A stretch of DNA of 64,000 nucleotides from positions 1-64,000 of the forward strand of contig JAFPYX010000054.1 of NCBI GenBank assembly GCA_017417585.1. Reading direction: 5' to 3'. Numbering within the stretch: the stretch's first letter is position 1; the number at the start of each line of letters is the position of its first letter. The stretch is from Victivallales bacterium. Its GTDB lineage: Bacteria; Verrucomicrobiota; Lentisphaeria; Oligosphaerales; Oligosphaeraceae. A program made the position numbers and the translations under genes. Shown piece by piece: positions 55,674-63,960 of this stretch. The notes under the pieces were generated by a model, which had not been told where the DNA came from, ran no database searches, and saw only the letters and a program-made list of their open reading frames with translations.

Positions 55674-55762
55674 GGCGTTCTCAGAGATATTGAAGTGAAA
55701 TGGCAGGGACAGAGTCCCTAGGAAAAGACATACCTATACTATAATTGCAAATTCGCGGACGG

Positions 55763-55790
55763 TTGCCAACCCTGATTGAGCGATTATATT
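55763..55790 (+). promoter_or_regulatory. Candidate rpoZ promoter
   Basis: TTGCCA (55763-55768), a 16-base spacer, TATATT (55785-55790) followed by AAG, 54 bases before the rpoZ start. The TATATTAAG word is shared with the regions before 33136 and carB. Confidence 0.5.
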
Positions 55791-55844
55791 AAGATGTTTT
55801 ACAATTTGAACCACTCGAGGACTTCCCCGGAGAAATCATTTCCC

Positions 55845-56129
55845 ATGAACGAAGAATATCTGAAGAATGCCATCGCGATGGCAAAAGAGAACGCCGCTGA
55901 ATTCGGTGAAGAATTTGACATCCGGCTTTTTATCAGTGGCGTTGCCAAGCGTGCATCACAGCTTGCGCAGGGGTATCCCCGGCTGATTCCCATGTTGCCT
56001 GGCGACAACCAGACTTCCTTCTTGGATATCGCATTGCAGGAAGTGGCCATCGGGCAGGTCATCATCCGGCATGGAGGGCAAGTCGAAACAAAGGGAAAGG
56101 ATTCGACCGAGATCTCCATGGTGGACTAA
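55845..56129 (+). CDS. rpoZ: RNA polymerase omega subunit
   Basis: Starting at ATG 55845 (MNEEYLKNAIAMAKENAAE), the 94-residue protein has the omega pattern FDIRLFISGVAKRASQLAQGYPRLIP and SFLDIALQEVAIGQVII. The longer open frame to 55776 would include the promoter region. Omega promotes assembly of the beta' subunit and can carry the ppGpp site. A very strong terminator follows, so it is a single-gene transcript. Sequence is diverged, so I give slightly less than full confidence. Confidence 0.82.
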   Translation: MNEEYLKNAIAMAKENAAEFGEEFDIRLFISGVAKRASQLAQGYPRLIPMLPGDNQTSFLDIALQEVAIGQVIIRHGGQVETKGKDSTEISMVD

Positions 56130-56160
56130 AGGTTCGCTGTCTTTTTGTTTTTGATTGTCA

Positions 56161-56195
56161 AAAAGGGCCGTCGCCAACTGCGACGGCCCTTTTTC
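56161..56195 (+). terminator. Bidirectional terminator between rpoZ and waaF
   Basis: A perfect 15-bp stem AAAAAGGGCCGTCGC/GCGACGGCCCTTTTT with a 5-base CAACT loop. A and T runs on opposite sides allow it to end both rpoZ (+) and the convergent heptosyltransferase gene (-). Confidence 0.95.
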
Positions 56196-56249
56196 CCTCA
56201 AGGGAATGATACAATGCTTTCCCTGGGGACTTCCCAGACTGGCCAGAGG

Positions 56250-57320
56250 CTATTTCCTTTGCAGAATCGCGGGCAGAAGCTCAATCACCCGCTGCGGGGT
56301 GAGTTCGCGCATGCAGCGATAATGGATTGCGCCCGCCCAGGGGCAGGAACGCTGGAAACATGGCCGGCATTCCGCTGTGGCGACGAGCAATTCCCACGGC
56401 GCACCCAACGGCCCGGTGGCCACGGGGTCCGTAGATGCGAACAATGCGATGCCGCGTGTGCCCAATCCCGCCGCCAGGTGCATTGCGCCAGAGTCGTTGG
56501 CGATCACGCCATCGACATTCTGGAGAACGCTCATCAGCTCGTCGAGGCCGGTCTTGCCAGTCAAATCCAATGTCTTGGGGACGATTCGCTGGATTTGCTG
56601 GGCCAGGTATGCCTCTTTGGCAGTGCCGATGATCGCTACCTTCCCGCCATGGTCGATATGTTCCCGAGCCACCATGGCGAAATTCTCTGTGGGCCATTGC
56701 TTGGCAGGCCCGAAGGCCGCCCCCGGAGCAATGGCCAGCCACTGTGCGTTCTTGGAAATGCCGAATGCGGCGGCAGGTTCTGACGCAACCTCCAGAGGTG
56801 GGATTTCCGCCGTGTAGGAAATCTTCCCAATGACGCTCATCAGCTCCAGATAGAAGGAAAGCTGGTGCCATTTGCCTTCTCCTTCGCCGCGTTTCCAGGC
56901 AGGAAGGCGGTCCGTCAACATCAGCGAGCGGAAGTTGCCGACCCGGCCAAGGCGGCGTGGAATCTTGCAGCGCCAGATATCGCGTGCGGAGCCAAAGGAA
57001 TTGGGCAGCACAATTCCCAGTCCGAAGTCGTGGATTTTGACCTCTGCGATTTCAAGAGAGGAGGGATGGTGCTCGGCAAAGGAGATGACACCGTCGATCC
57101 ATGGCGCGGTTTTCCAGATGGGCGCGAATTGCCGTGGGGTGAATACCCATAGCGGCACATCGGCGGGCAGGGCGCATTTAAGTTGCCAGGTGGCCGGCAA
57201 GGTCATCATCAAATCCCCCAGCCAGTTGGTGGAGCGGAGCACAACACCGCCACGCCAATCCACCGGCGGAAGCATCGGCAGTTCGCGGTCGAATTTCTGG
57301 ATAATCGGAGAATATGGCAT
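56250..57320 (-). CDS. waaF: LPS heptosyltransferase (family 9)
   Basis: The 356-residue glycosyltransferase contains VVLRSTNWLGDLMMTLPA (the RxxxxxGDxxxT start of the family), PGAAFGPAKQWP, NDSGAMHLAAGLGTRGIALF and STDPVATGPLGAPW. The end carries ECRPCFQRSCP and CMRELTPQRV as in WaaF-type enzymes. It transfers heptose to the LPS core from ADP-heptose. ATG 57320 is used. It supports an LPS-bearing outer membrane. Confidence 0.9.
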   Translation of the reverse strand: MPYSPIIQKFDRELPMLPPVDWRGGVVLRSTNWLGDLMMTLPATWQLKCALPADVPLWVFTPRQFAPIWKTAPWIDGVISFAEHHPSSLEIAEVKIHDFGLGIVLPNSFGSARDIWRCKIPRRLGRVGNFRSLMLTDRLPAWKRGEGEGKWHQLSFYLELMSVIGKISYTAEIPPLEVASEPAAAFGISKNAQWLAIAPGAAFGPAKQWPTENFAMVAREHIDHGGKVAIIGTAKEAYLAQQIQRIVPKTLDLTGKTGLDELMSVLQNVDGVIANDSGAMHLAAGLGTRGIALFASTDPVATGPLGAPWELLVATAECRPCFQRSCPWAGAIHYRCMRELTPQRVIELLPAILQRK

Positions 57321-57372
57321 TGTCGGTCATTCCATAATCGATTATGGCGCTGGGTGCCGAGCCGTTCGTAGG

Positions 57373-58224
57373 CTAGCGCTCGAAGTCCCGAAGTAACCTG
57401 GAGAGGGTTGTGCGCAGGTCCTTTCGTTCCACGATGGCGTCGATGAATCCGTGCTTGAGGAGGTATTCGGCGCGCTGGAAGCCCTCGGGCAATTTCTCGT
57501 GGGTGGTCTGCTCGATGACGCGCTGACCGGCAAAGCCGACGAGCGCCTGGGGCTCGGAAAGGATGATGTCACCCAGCGAGGCAAAGGACGCGGTCACTCC
57601 GCCGGTGGTTGGGTTGGTGAGGATGATGATGGTTGGAAGGCCCTCCTCGTCATGGCGCATGATGGCCCCGGCGGTTTTGGCCATCTGCATGAGCGAGAGC
57701 GCGCCCTCCTGCATGCGGGCGCCGCCGGAGGCGGTCACGATCACCAGCGGCAGTTCGCGCTTCGTGGTCCATTCGGTAAGGCGCGTGATCTTCTCGCCGA
57801 CCACCGACCCCATGCTGGCGCCCATGAACCGGAAGTCCATCACCGCCAGACCGAATCGCCGTTTGTCCAGGAACGCCTTCCCGACAATCACGGCTTCTGG
57901 CATGTCGGTCTTCTGGCGCGCGTCGGCGAGCTTCCGCGGGTAGGAGCCGTCGCCCGCGAAATCAAGCGGGTCTGTGGAACGCAGGTCATCCGCCATTTCC
58001 GTGAAGCCCTTCTTGTCCGGGTCGGTAAGCTGTTTGATGCGCTCGCGTGCGGTGAGCGGGTGGTAGTGCCCGCAGGTAGGGCACACGGAGAGATTCGCCT
58101 CCAACGCACGGCGGTAGATCACTTCACCGCAGGCCGGGCATTTGGCCCAAAGGCCCACGGGAATCTCCGTGCGCGAACCTGGCGCCGGCAGGTTGAACGA
58201 GGTTTGGGTGTCGTTGAAGTCCAT
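57373..58224 (-). CDS. accD: Acetyl-CoA carboxylase carboxyltransferase subunit beta
   Basis: The 283-residue protein has the Cys4 zinc ribbon (C29, C32, C48, C51; CPACGEVIYRR, CPTCGHYH) and the carboxyltransferase core with MGASMGSVVGEKITRL, VTASGGARMQEGALSLMQM, NPTTGGVTASFASLGD and GFAGQRVIEQTTHEKLPEGF. It forms the CT complex with AccA. accA is not next to it. A 545-base spacer with structured elements lies upstream. Confidence 0.97.
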   Translation of the reverse strand: MDFNDTQTSFNLPAPGSRTEIPVGLWAKCPACGEVIYRRALEANLSVCPTCGHYHPLTARERIKQLTDPDKKGFTEMADDLRSTDPLDFAGDGSYPRKLADARQKTDMPEAVIVGKAFLDKRRFGLAVMDFRFMGASMGSVVGEKITRLTEWTTKRELPLVIVTASGGARMQEGALSLMQMAKTAGAIMRHDEEGLPTIIILTNPTTGGVTASFASLGDIILSEPQALVGFAGQRVIEQTTHEKLPEGFQRAEYLLKHGFIDAIVERKDLRTTLSRLLRDFER

Positions 58225-58768
58225 GAAAATGATTTGGCATTGGATATTTGGACGGCGATGTAATGTAATGCCTGACGGGAATTCTGTTTCCTCGGCTATC
58301 GCCGAGGCGCAGGATCGACCCCGTTCCCCGTTTTACGCTTCATTTCACTGCTGCCCGGTAAAAAATGCAGTCCTGCAACATGCGAGTCCATAAGGACAGG
58401 TCCAAAAGAATAGCCTGGCGGAAACCGTCCCCCAGGACACCCTCAAGAGGAGGTCCCCAGGGCATGTCCGCATGTCCTTATCCATAGTGGGTACACCCGC
58501 CACCCCCGTCCTCCACCCCTATTACAATCCCGTCTGACGGCCGCCATGTCAAGCCGCCATGGACGGATTCCCCGGCAATCCAGTTTTTTCCATGATTTTC
58601 AGATGATTTTTCTGAATCTTAAAATCTCAGGCGTTTTTACCGGACAGCAGTGGCTGCATTTCGCATTTTTCCTGAATCCGTGAATTAACATCGCGGTGAC
58701 GGGGTGTCGCCACAACATATTCCGTCGGCGAGGCGCCGACGCTACATCCTTTTCGCAAATTCACGGAT
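58225..58768. other. 545-base spacer rich in inverted repeats
   Basis: No gene was found between accD and radC. It holds a small palindrome CCTCGGC/GCCGAGG (58290-58307), a possible folded RNA at 58390-58481, a hairpin near 58600 (TTCAGA/TCTGAA), and the 105-bp inverted-repeat element at 58670-58774. C-rich low-complexity DNA lies at 58490-58520. The span is unusually long for this gene-dense window. Confidence 0.6.
58390..58481. other. Possible structured RNA element upstream of accD
   Basis: ATAAGGACA (58390-58398) is complementary to TGTCCTTAT (58473-58481). Inside are CCTGGCGG-AAA-CCG-CCAGG (58414-58436) and a GGAC/GTCC hairpin around CCT-CAAG-AGG (58435-58456), which compete for two bases. 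It lies in the 5' leader of accD if transcription comes from further upstream. It did not match TPP, SRP, RNase P or tmRNA signatures. Could be chance. Confidence 0.3.
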
Positions 58769-58774
58769 TCAGGA
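58670..58774. repeat. Inverted-repeat element with two inner hairpins
   Basis: CCTGAATCCGTGAATT at 58671-58686 and its perfect complement at 58758-58773 (17 bp with one further T-A pair) enclose GGTGAC/GTCGCC and CGTCGGCG-AGG-CGCCGACG (58723-58741). The right arm contains the radC stop codon. Layout is like a MITE or REP/BIME element. Confidence 0.65.
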
Positions 58775-59491
58775 TTTCTCATTATTTAACTGTCCATGTG
58801 CGCCCAGGCTGTAGTAGCCGATGTGCAACGGATCCGCCTCCTGGGTGCCGAGGATGATATGGTCTTGGACACGGATTCCAAGCAGATTTCCGGCGGCACT
58901 CAGCACGCGCGACAGCGCCAGGTCTTCTGGCGAGGGATGCGGGTCGCCGGATGGGTGGTTGTGGCAGAGAACAATCCGCTGGCAGGCGCACTGGATGGCG
59001 CGTCGGAAGACCTCGCGTGCGTGGACAAGGGATCGGTCGAGTAGCCCGAGAGTGATTCGCTCCTCCTGGATTACCTGGTTGCGGGTGTCCAGCATGATTA
59101 CATGGAACTCCTCCTGCGCGGCGCGCTGGATGCGCGTTCGCATATACTGCGCGACTGCGCCAGGGGAATTCAGCAAGGGGTGTTCCCCCAGCGTGGCTGA
59201 GGCCAGACGCCGCGCCAATTCGCAGGCGGCCACCAGGGTGATGGCCTTCGCCTCGCCAATCCCGCTGACCTGCTGGAACTCCTCCGGAACGGCGAAAGCC
59301 AGCCGTCTCAGCTCTCCCTGGAAGTGCGCGAGGACCTGGTCGGCCAGCGTCAGGGCGCTGTCGCCCTGCTTGCCGGTACGCAGGAGGATGGCCAGCAATT
59401 CACGGTCGCTCAGGGCCATTGCGCCTAGTCGCATCAGCCGTTCGCGTGGGCGCTCCTGCGCTGGCATGTCCATGATCATCAGTTCATTCAT
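58769..59491 (-). CDS. radC: RadC-type JAMM protein
   Basis: The 240-residue protein has an N-terminal HhH-like segment (VSGIGEAKAITLVAACELARR) and the JAMM metal motif LCHNHPSGDPHPSPED. RadC proteins are widespread, with uncertain function despite the name. I start at ATG 59491; TTG 59500 would add three residues. The last codons and stop lie in the right arm of the inverted-repeat element. Confidence 0.93.
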   Translation of the reverse strand: MNELMIMDMPAQERPRERLMRLGAMALSDRELLAILLRTGKQGDSALTLADQVLAHFQGELRRLAFAVPEEFQQVSGIGEAKAITLVAACELARRLASATLGEHPLLNSPGAVAQYMRTRIQRAAQEEFHVIMLDTRNQVIQEERITLGLLDRSLVHAREVFRRAIQCACQRIVLCHNHPSGDPHPSPEDLALSRVLSAAGNLLGIRVQDHIILGTQEADPLHIGYYSLGAHGQLNNEKS

Positions 59492-59662
59492 AGTGTTCAA
59501 TGGGTGGCGTCCGGCCGTTCATGGATGAGGTGCAAGGGGATTATCGTATGGGGTTGAGAGATAATCTAACCCAGCCATTTGCATCCCGCAAAATTGGCCT
59601 GCAAAGTCATAAAATTCCTATTGGCATAGCGCAAAAACGGTGAAAGCATTACATTTAAGGGA

Positions 59663-60574
59663 ATGCCCACGCTTTTAGAACCAATGACTTTTGCGAATGG
59701 CACGCGGTTGCCCAGGATTCTCCCTGGGCCGATGGAGGGCGTGACCGCCGGAGCCTGGCTGAAGATCCTCACCCGCCGCCAGTGGGTGAATGCCTGGTGG
59801 ACGCCGTTTCTGCGCATCTCCATCGGCGTGCCGCGTCGCTCGCGGCTGGCGGCATGGCTTGCGCCATACTTGGCGACGGGGCTGCCGGTCATCGCGCAAA
59901 TCATGGGCGAGGACGCCGCGCGGCTGGCGGAGACCGCCCGGCGGCTCCGCGAACTCGGCGCCGTGGCCATCGATCTCAACTGCGCGTGCCCCAGTCCCGT
60001 GGTGGTACGCAACCACTCCGGCGGCGAACGCCTTCGCCATCCCGAGTGGATTGCCACGACGCTTCGGGCGATGAAGCAAGCCATGGGCGAGGCACCGGTG
60101 GGCGTGAAGCTGCGCGTGGGCTATGAATCGCCGGATGAGTTTGCCACATGCATTGCCCCGGCTGTCCGTGAGGCGAGGCCGGATTTCGTGACAGTTCATT
60201 TCCGCACGGTCCGGGAGCGCTACGAGCCCATCGCAGACGGTCTGGACCGCCTGTCGAGAGCCCGCCATGCGCTCTCCGGGTTGACCGTCATCGGTTCCGG
60301 TGATCTCTTCACGCCTCAGGATGCCATTGCGATGCACGAACGCTGCGGCGTTGACGCCGTGGCGCCTGCCCGCGGGATGCTTGCCAACCCACGGCTGCTG
60401 GTGGATGTCGCACAGGCCTTGCGCGGCGAGATGCCGACGCCCTTCACCTTGCAGGAGAAGGCTTCGCTGCTCGGCGAGTTCGTGGTGCATTCTCCCCGTC
60501 ATTTCCAACTTCAGATTGCCGCGAACCTCTACGGCAAGAATTCTCCAGAATTCAATGCCTTCCTGAAAAAGTAG
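59663..60574 (+). CDS. tRNA-dihydrouridine synthase
   Basis: The 303-residue FMN TIM-barrel protein reduces uridines of the tRNA D-loop. LPGPMEGVTAGAW starts the barrel; AIDLNCACPSPVVVRNHSGG carries the conserved CP motif, close to the DusC subgroup; GVKLRVGYESPDEF, VTVHFRTVRERY and GSGDLFTPQDA follow. An ATG start with AAGGGA upstream. First gene of a tight plus-strand group with trmL, epmA and xerD. Confidence 0.9.
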   Translation: MPTLLEPMTFANGTRLPRILPGPMEGVTAGAWLKILTRRQWVNAWWTPFLRISIGVPRRSRLAAWLAPYLATGLPVIAQIMGEDAARLAETARRLRELGAVAIDLNCACPSPVVVRNHSGGERLRHPEWIATTLRAMKQAMGEAPVGVKLRVGYESPDEFATCIAPAVREARPDFVTVHFRTVRERYEPIADGLDRLSRARHALSGLTVIGSGDLFTPQDAIAMHERCGVDAVAPARGMLANPRLLVDVAQALRGEMPTPFTLQEKASLLGEFVVHSPRHFQLQIAANLYGKNSPEFNAFLKK

Positions 60575-60593
60575 CCCGCTTGCCTTCCACGAA

Positions 60594-61052
60594 ATGCCTT
60601 TTCATATCGTATTAGTTTCACCGGAAATCCCCCAGAACACGGGGACCATCGGACGGCTTTGTGTCTGCACAGGCGCAGTTTTGCATCTCATCGATCCATT
60701 GGGTTTCGTGATCGACGATGCGCATCTGCGCCGCGCCGGCCTGGACTACTGGCCGTACCTCGATTGGCATCGCTGGCACTCCTGGGAGGATTTCCTCGAA
60801 GGCGCAAAGCCAACGCGGATGGCGTTCCTCTCCTCCAAGACGACCCGGAGTTTCTTTGAGCGCCAGGCCACTCCGGGGGACTTTCTCGTCTTCGGCAACG
60901 AGCAGCACGGCCTGCCCGTGGAGTTCTACGAGCGCTACCGCGATTCGCTCTACACGCTCCCGATGCCCGGACCGCACGCTCGGTGCCACAATCTGGCCAA
61001 CGCGGCCTCCATCGCACTCTACGAAGCCCTAAGGCAGACCCACTCACTCTGA
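60594..61052 (+). CDS. trmL: tRNA (cytidine/uridine-34-2'-O)-methyltransferase TrmL
   Basis: A 152-residue SPOUT enzyme with VSPEIPQNTGTIGRLCVCTG, HLIDPLGFVIDDAHLRRAGLDYW, FLVFGNEQHGLP and the final PMPGPHARCHNLANAASIAL. It methylates the wobble base of tRNA-Leu. Dus ends 19 bases upstream; epmA starts 5 bases downstream. Confidence 0.95.
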   Translation: MPFHIVLVSPEIPQNTGTIGRLCVCTGAVLHLIDPLGFVIDDAHLRRAGLDYWPYLDWHRWHSWEDFLEGAKPTRMAFLSSKTTRSFFERQATPGDFLVFGNEQHGLPVEFYERYRDSLYTLPMPGPHARCHNLANAASIALYEALRQTHSL

Positions 61053-61056
61053 TTAT

Positions 61057-62007
61057 ATGCTGCATTTCGACCGTGATTTCGCCGCCGCCCAGGCAGATGC
61101 CGCAAAGTTGGCCTCCAGGCGTCCGCGCCTGGAGGCCCGTGCCAAAATGATGTCGGCTTTACGGACGTGGTTTGCGCAGAATGACTTTCTGGAACTCGAA
61201 AGCCCTGTGCGCATTCCTGCGCCTGCACTGGAGGACTACATCGATGCCGTGGAGGCCGGGGCAGGGCGGTGGCTGCGCACCTCGCCGGAACTCCACCTCA
61301 AGCGTGTGCTGGCCGCCGGCTTCGAACGGATCTACGAAATCGGACCGTGCTTCCGGTTTGGGGAAGACGGCGACCACCACCGCGAGGAGTTCACGATGCT
61401 GGAGTGGTATCGTCGAGGTGGCTCCTGGCGTGACCTGATGGCGGATGCGCAAGAGATGATCCGCGCGGCGATCGCGGCCATCCATCCAGGACAAAATGCA
61501 TTGCCGTTTCGAGGAAAGATGATCCACTTCGACGGCGTTTGGCAGGAGTTGTCCGTTTCTGACGCCTTTTCACGCTATGCGGATATGCCATTGGCGGAGG
61601 CAATCCGCCGGGGCGACTTCGAGTTGCAGCTCTGCGAGAAGGTCGAACCACATCTGGGCAATGACGCGCCGCTTTTCCTCACGGAATATCCCGTGGAATG
61701 CAGCGGGCTTTCCGCACCATTGCCAGGGAAACCCGGCTTCGTGGCGCGGTGGGAACTCTACATCGCAGGACTGGAAATCGGCAACGCCTGCAGCGAACTG
61801 GTGGATCCGCCTGAACAGGAACGCCGTTTCGAGGCGACGGCGGAACTGCGCGCCCGCGATGGGCGCCCAGTCTATCCGATGGACCAGCCGTTTATGAACG
61901 CCATCTGGAACGGCCTGGCACCCTCCGCCGGCACCGCAATCGGCCTCGACCGGTTGGCGATGGTACTGACCAATGCCACGGACATTTCCGAAGTTCGTGC
62001 GTTCTAG
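61057..62007 (+). CDS. epmA: EpmA-type lysine-tRNA-ligase-like enzyme
   Basis: The 316-residue protein equals the catalytic core of LysRS without its anticodon-binding domain: FLELESPVRIPAPALEDYI, LRTSPELHLKRVLAAGFERIYEIGPCFR, REEFTMLEWYR, and the motif-3 region GTAIGLDRLAMVL. EpmA attaches beta-lysine to elongation factor P. Neither efp nor epmB is in the window. The stop TAG is the start of a nonamer array. Confidence 0.93.
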   Translation: MLHFDRDFAAAQADAAKLASRRPRLEARAKMMSALRTWFAQNDFLELESPVRIPAPALEDYIDAVEAGAGRWLRTSPELHLKRVLAAGFERIYEIGPCFRFGEDGDHHREEFTMLEWYRRGGSWRDLMADAQEMIRAAIAAIHPGQNALPFRGKMIHFDGVWQELSVSDAFSRYADMPLAEAIRRGDFELQLCEKVEPHLGNDAPLFLTEYPVECSGLSAPLPGKPGFVARWELYIAGLEIGNACSELVDPPEQERRFEATAELRARDGRPVYPMDQPFMNAIWNGLAPSAGTAIGLDRLAMVLTNATDISEVRAF

Positions 62008-62034
62008 CCGCACTAGCCGTTCTAGCTTTTCTAG
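61999..62034. repeat. CTAG nonamer array between epmA and xerD
   Basis: GCGTTCTAG, CCGCACTAG, CCGTTCTAG, CTTTTCTAG at period 9. The first word is the last two codons and the stop of epmA, so the array seems to have grown from the gene end. It stops 2 bases before the xerD ATG, which has no Shine-Dalgarno. Confidence 0.8.
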
Positions 62035-62036
62035 CA

Positions 62037-62954
62037 ATGCTTACTCATATCCAAGACTTTCTTGAATACCTCACGCTGGAGCGACATCTGGCGAAGCAGA
62101 GCATCGCGAGCTATCGCTACGACTTGGTCGCTTTTCAGGAGTTCCTGTCGGAGATGGGCCGCGATGAGGTCACGGAAATCACCCGCGACGACATCTATGC
62201 CTTCCTTGCGGACCAGCAGCTCCACGGCATCCAGGAAAAATCGCTCGCGCGTCGTCTTTCAGCCATCAAAGGCTTCTTCCGTTTCCTTGCGCTGGACCAC
62301 GTGATTGCGCACGACATCACCGAGGTGATGACCTCACCAAGGCTCCCGCAGCATGTCCCGGAATTCCTCACGGAGGAGGAAATCTCCGCATTGGTGAATG
62401 CCTACCAGAGCGACACGCCCATCGAGTTGCGAAACCGAGCGGTGGTGGAGTTGCTCTACGCGACAGGCATCCGCGTGTCGGAGTGTTGCGACCTCAAGCT
62501 CGCCGGCGTGAATTTCGCCGAAGGGGTGATGCGCGTGATCGGCAAGGGCTCCAAAGAACGGGTGGTGCCCTTCGGACGGCCCGCAGCAAAGGCCTTGGAA
62601 CAGTATCTTCAGAAGGGGCGACCGGAACTGGATCCTTTGCATCGGCAGCCATTCGTCTTCCTGGGGAAACGGGGCGGAAGGCTCAACCGGCGTGCCGCCT
62701 GGGACATCGTGGAGCAGGGCGGCGTGATTGCAGGAATCAAAAAGAAGCTCCATCCGCATCTATTGCGGCATTCCTGCGCGACGCATCTGTTGGCGCATGG
62801 TGCCGACCTGCGCGTGATTCAGGAGCTCCTTGGACACGCATCCATCGACACGACGCAACTCTATACCCACGCCGATACGTCGCGGCTCCAGCAGACCTTC
62901 CTGAAATTCCACCCCCGGGCGAAGGGGGGACTGGACCTGAGTCCTGAGTCCTGA
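62037..62954 (+). CDS. xerD: Site-specific tyrosine recombinase XerC/XerD
   Basis: The 305-residue recombinase has a SAM-like N-domain and all catalytic residues: Arg in LLYATGIRVSECCDL, Lys in GKGSKERVVPFG, HLLRHSCATHL, GHASIDTTQLYTH with the nucleophilic Tyr. XerC/D resolve chromosome dimers at dif. It is the last gene of the dus group and shows no adjacent phage genes, so a housekeeping role is more likely than an integrase. Confidence 0.93.
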   Translation: MLTHIQDFLEYLTLERHLAKQSIASYRYDLVAFQEFLSEMGRDEVTEITRDDIYAFLADQQLHGIQEKSLARRLSAIKGFFRFLALDHVIAHDITEVMTSPRLPQHVPEFLTEEEISALVNAYQSDTPIELRNRAVVELLYATGIRVSECCDLKLAGVNFAEGVMRVIGKGSKERVVPFGRPAAKALEQYLQKGRPELDPLHRQPFVFLGKRGGRLNRRAAWDIVEQGGVIAGIKKKLHPHLLRHSCATHLLAHGADLRVIQELLGHASIDTTQLYTHADTSRLQQTFLKFHPRAKGGLDLSPES

Positions 62955-63056
62955 CGTGGCGGCTGACGCCCGACGTCTGACGTCCCGCCCTGTCGTCTGA
63001 CGCCCGACGTCTGACGTCCCGCCCTGTCGTCTGACGCCCGACGTCTGACGTCCCGT
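62940..63056. repeat. Tandem repeat: 7-base words grouped in ~34-base units
   Basis: After two CTGAGTC words, a 34-base unit beginning CTGACGCCCGACGT occurs twice in full and once in part. Each unit is made of 7-base words (CTGACGC, CCGACGT, CTGACGT, CCCGCCC) plus a 6-base remainder. The array starts inside the xerD coding end. There are no unique spacers. Confidence 0.88.
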
Positions 63057-63206
63057 AAGAAATCACATGATTCCTATGAAAACAAGCGACTTTTATGTAT
63101 ATACAAGAAGATTTGAGCATCGACTTGAAAGTATTATAAAAACGCTTAAACTATAAAAAAGAAACTATAAAAAAGTACTTCAGAAAATTCTAACTTATCT
63201 TTCTCA

Positions 63207-63959
63207 ATGCAACAAGTACTTCATCCTTTCGGCGGATACCGTAAAACCCGCGCATTTGCCTTCACCTGCCTGGCTTTCCATGCGACTTACATTTTTTGTC
63301 AGCGGAATTATCCGTATCAGAATGATCCACTTGGAAAGACCAGCGGTCAGATGATAGGCGCGGCCCGCAGTGCCCGTCAAAATATCGTTGAAGGTTCTTC
63401 TCGGGCTGGGACCAGCCGTGAGACAGAACTCAAGTTATATGATGTTGCCAAGGGCTCGTTGCAGGAATTGGCCGGAGACTACGAAGCCTTCTTGGTTCAA
63501 AATGGCACCGCACCTTGGAGTGTCGACAGCCCTCAGATAAATGAATTGGAAGCAATTCACATTGAACCTTTCATAATGCAAAAAAACAATGATGACCGTC
63601 ATGAATTTGGACTTTATCTTCTGCGGTTACGCGAAAGCTTTGGAATTTATCTCGAAGCAGAAGATCCAATTTTGGCGGCTAATTCAATCCTATGGTCGAT
63701 TGACAATGCATGTAAACTTCTCTATCGGCTAATTGAAACAGGAATTGATGCAGTAACTAAAGATGGCGGGTTTGCGGAGAATCTTACCAAGGCAAGGCTT
63801 CAATACCGCAGTGAAGACACGAAAACAGAAGAGGAACCACTTTGTCCGATATGTGGAAAGAAAATGCGGAAATTAATAGCCCGTCGTGGGAAAAATGCGG
63901 GGAAACCATTTTGGAGTTGCATCGATTTCCCCAATTGTAATGGCTCACGTAATTTGTGA
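63207..63959 (+). CDS. S23-type four-helix-bundle protein with C-terminal zinc ribbon
   Basis: The 250-residue protein shows HPFGGYRKTRAFAFTCLAFH, MIGAARSARQNIVEGS, SRETELKLYDVAKGSLQELAGDYEAF, the pattern of S23/four-helix-bundle suffix proteins, and a topoisomerase-type C4 zinc ribbon at the end (CPICGKKMRKLIARRGKNAG then FWSCIDFPNC). S23 proteins were first found in intervening sequences of 23S rRNA; function unknown. The gene is AT-richer than its neighbours, consistent with recent gain. Flanked by repeat arrays on both sides. Confidence 0.85.
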   Translation: MQQVLHPFGGYRKTRAFAFTCLAFHATYIFCQRNYPYQNDPLGKTSGQMIGAARSARQNIVEGSSRAGTSRETELKLYDVAKGSLQELAGDYEAFLVQNGTAPWSVDSPQINELEAIHIEPFIMQKNNDDRHEFGLYLLRLRESFGIYLEAEDPILAANSILWSIDNACKLLYRLIETGIDAVTKDGGFAENLTKARLQYRSEDTKTEEEPLCPICGKKMRKLIARRGKNAGKPFWSCIDFPNCNGSRNL

Positions 63960-63960
63960 A

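Noticed and set aside
58390-58481. SRP RNA, RNase P RNA or tmRNA in the accD spacer
   Set aside because: The conserved cores (GGAA tetraloop with AGCAG bulge, GAGGAAAGTCC, tRNA-like ends) are absent on both strands.
62037-62954. Phage integrase with attachment site
   Set aside because: The recombinase is of ordinary Xer length, placed in a housekeeping gene group, and no phage genes or tRNA target lie next to it.
62940-63056. CRISPR-like repeat array
   Set aside because: Units are contiguous with no unique spacers and no cas gene is nearby; it is a simple tandem repeat.
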